The notes beneath the pieces were generated by a model. That model was not told where the DNA came from and searched no databases. It saw only the letters and a list, made by a program, of their open reading frames with translations. 64,000 nt of DNA. Source: Symbiodinium natans. Taxonomy: Eukaryota; Sar; Dinophyceae; Suessiales; Symbiodiniaceae. Location: assembly GCA_905221605.1 (NCBI GenBank), contig CAJNDS010001112.1:1650972-1714971 (forward strand), in the 5' to 3' direction. Of the stretch, positions 63,504 to 64,000 are shown piece by piece. The translations under genes and the position numbers were made by a program. Position 1 is the stretch's first letter, and each line of letters begins with the position of its first letter.

Positions 63504-63623
63504 TGCTGGAGCTTGTAGGCTTTCAGGTGTGTAGGGATATGCAGGGATGATATGCGGGCATTTTGACCCCAGCCCAACGCCCCAAACACCACCCCCACCC
63601 CCCCCACCCCCCTCCCTACCCAG

Positions 63624-63639
63624 GAAGGCGAACTGGCAG
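63624..63639 (+). CDS. OGDH: OGDH E1 exon 29, 16-nt micro-exon (KANWQ)
   Basis: G plus KANWQ after cccag, with a gtgggc donor. It matches the (A/C)NWQV that precedes the xNCTTPANYFH strand. The following exon was not found before the window ends. Confidence 0.6.
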
Positions 63640-64000
63640 GTGGGCCTGGACCAAATTCGTCCGGGCTTGAGGGTGGAGAGATTTCTAGTTTACAGGTTTC
63701 GGAGTTCTCTTGTGCAAGGCATCCTGGCCACTAAAAGAGGTCAGATGAGAGCAGCCGCATTTAGGTGCAAGGGAGGTCATTTCAGGTGCCAGCTGCGGCT
63801 AGGGTTTAGTAAACGGGTTTAGGGTTTGGACATGGGTACTTGAGATCATCGCATCCCTCCAGATGACTTCCCCACCCAGCTCCTCACTCCTCAGTCCCCA
63901 CAAACGTTTACTCACCCACTCATTGAATCGCGAGGGTCTCAATCCGGGCAGTACTAGGCAAGTCCCACAGCAAGAGAAGTCCATCTCTCTCTCTCTCCCT

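Larger units (their letters stand above)
674..63639 (+). other. OGDH: 2-oxoglutarate dehydrogenase E1 gene, central part, 29 exons
   Basis: Gene-level entry. The product is the ThDP-dependent E1 component of the mitochondrial 2-oxoglutarate dehydrogenase complex (TCA cycle: decarboxylates 2-oxoglutarate and passes the succinyl group to lipoyl-E2). Twenty-nine short exons join in phase to about 418 residues in the order known for the family: ThDP motif, [62 protein letters not shown]. The N-terminal third and the C-terminal domain lie outside the window. Introns begin GT, GC or GA. Exons 1-18 occupy 674-9660 and exons 19-29 occupy 53518-63639, separated by a roughly 43.9-kb intron with other genes inside. 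Conserved residues and phase are kept throughout, which argues against a decayed pseudogene. An assembly join or a translocation inside the big intron cannot be excluded from sequence alone. Confidence 0.88.

Noticed and set aside
1-64000. True chromosome end or subtelomere because of the many TTTAGGG repeats
   Set aside because: Arrays are short, in both orientations, and sit in introns between in-phase exons across the whole window.

Overview
The window looks like nuclear DNA of a dinoflagellate (an alveolate close to Symbiodiniaceae, Polarella or Prorocentrum; species not determinable from sequence alone). The evidence is protein-coding sequence cut into very short exons, introns that begin GT, GC or GA and end AG, short direct repeats at exon-intron junctions, many terminal-inverted-repeat 'introner-like' elements, pentatricopeptide (PPR) repeats of the dinoflagellate type, and (TTTAGGG)n/(CCCTAAA)n telomere-type repeats in almost every intron. 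Everything supportable lies on the + strand. No rRNA, tRNA, CRISPR or bacterial operon was seen. Very little of the window is coding.

The backbone is one gene for the thiamine-diphosphate E1 subunit of 2-oxoglutarate dehydrogenase (OGDH). Twenty-nine exons of 15-76 nt can be joined in frame, in the family order, from the ThDP motif (674-1468) through FGHNE (4702), [11 protein letters not shown] (9585), GQDVQRGTF.HRH (53518), YGV.GFELG (55259), AQFGDF (56438), LLPHG (60529) and AEHSS (61036) to RRQV.ANWQ (63042-63639). Both ends run out of the window.

Between exon 18 (ends 9660) and exon 19 (starts 53518) lies one predicted intron of about 43.9 kb. On the same strand it contains other genes: a PPR protein (about 13.15-32.7 kb, at least 22 exons); a catechol-O-methyltransferase-like domain (34.76-38.9 kb), probably the C-terminal part of the same product; an almost intronless membrane RING-H2 protein (42588-43304); and a small two-exon gene (50500-51001). 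Several unassigned exon-like pieces are also there. A second OGDH intron (57272-60528) holds the terminal exon of another unrecognised gene.

The rest is intron: telomere-type arrays in both orientations, at least a dozen families of short inverted-repeat elements in repeated copies, a 1.4-kb inverted-repeat element with an inner hairpin (14.7-16.1 kb), satellites (47.6-48.8, 48.9-49.6 and 61.3-62.7 kb), G/C homopolymers and microsatellites. Most long open frames in the low-complexity regions are artefacts of repeat periodicity.

Exon boundaries were set by eye, from homology to the OGDH, PPR and COMT families plus phase matching. They need transcript data.
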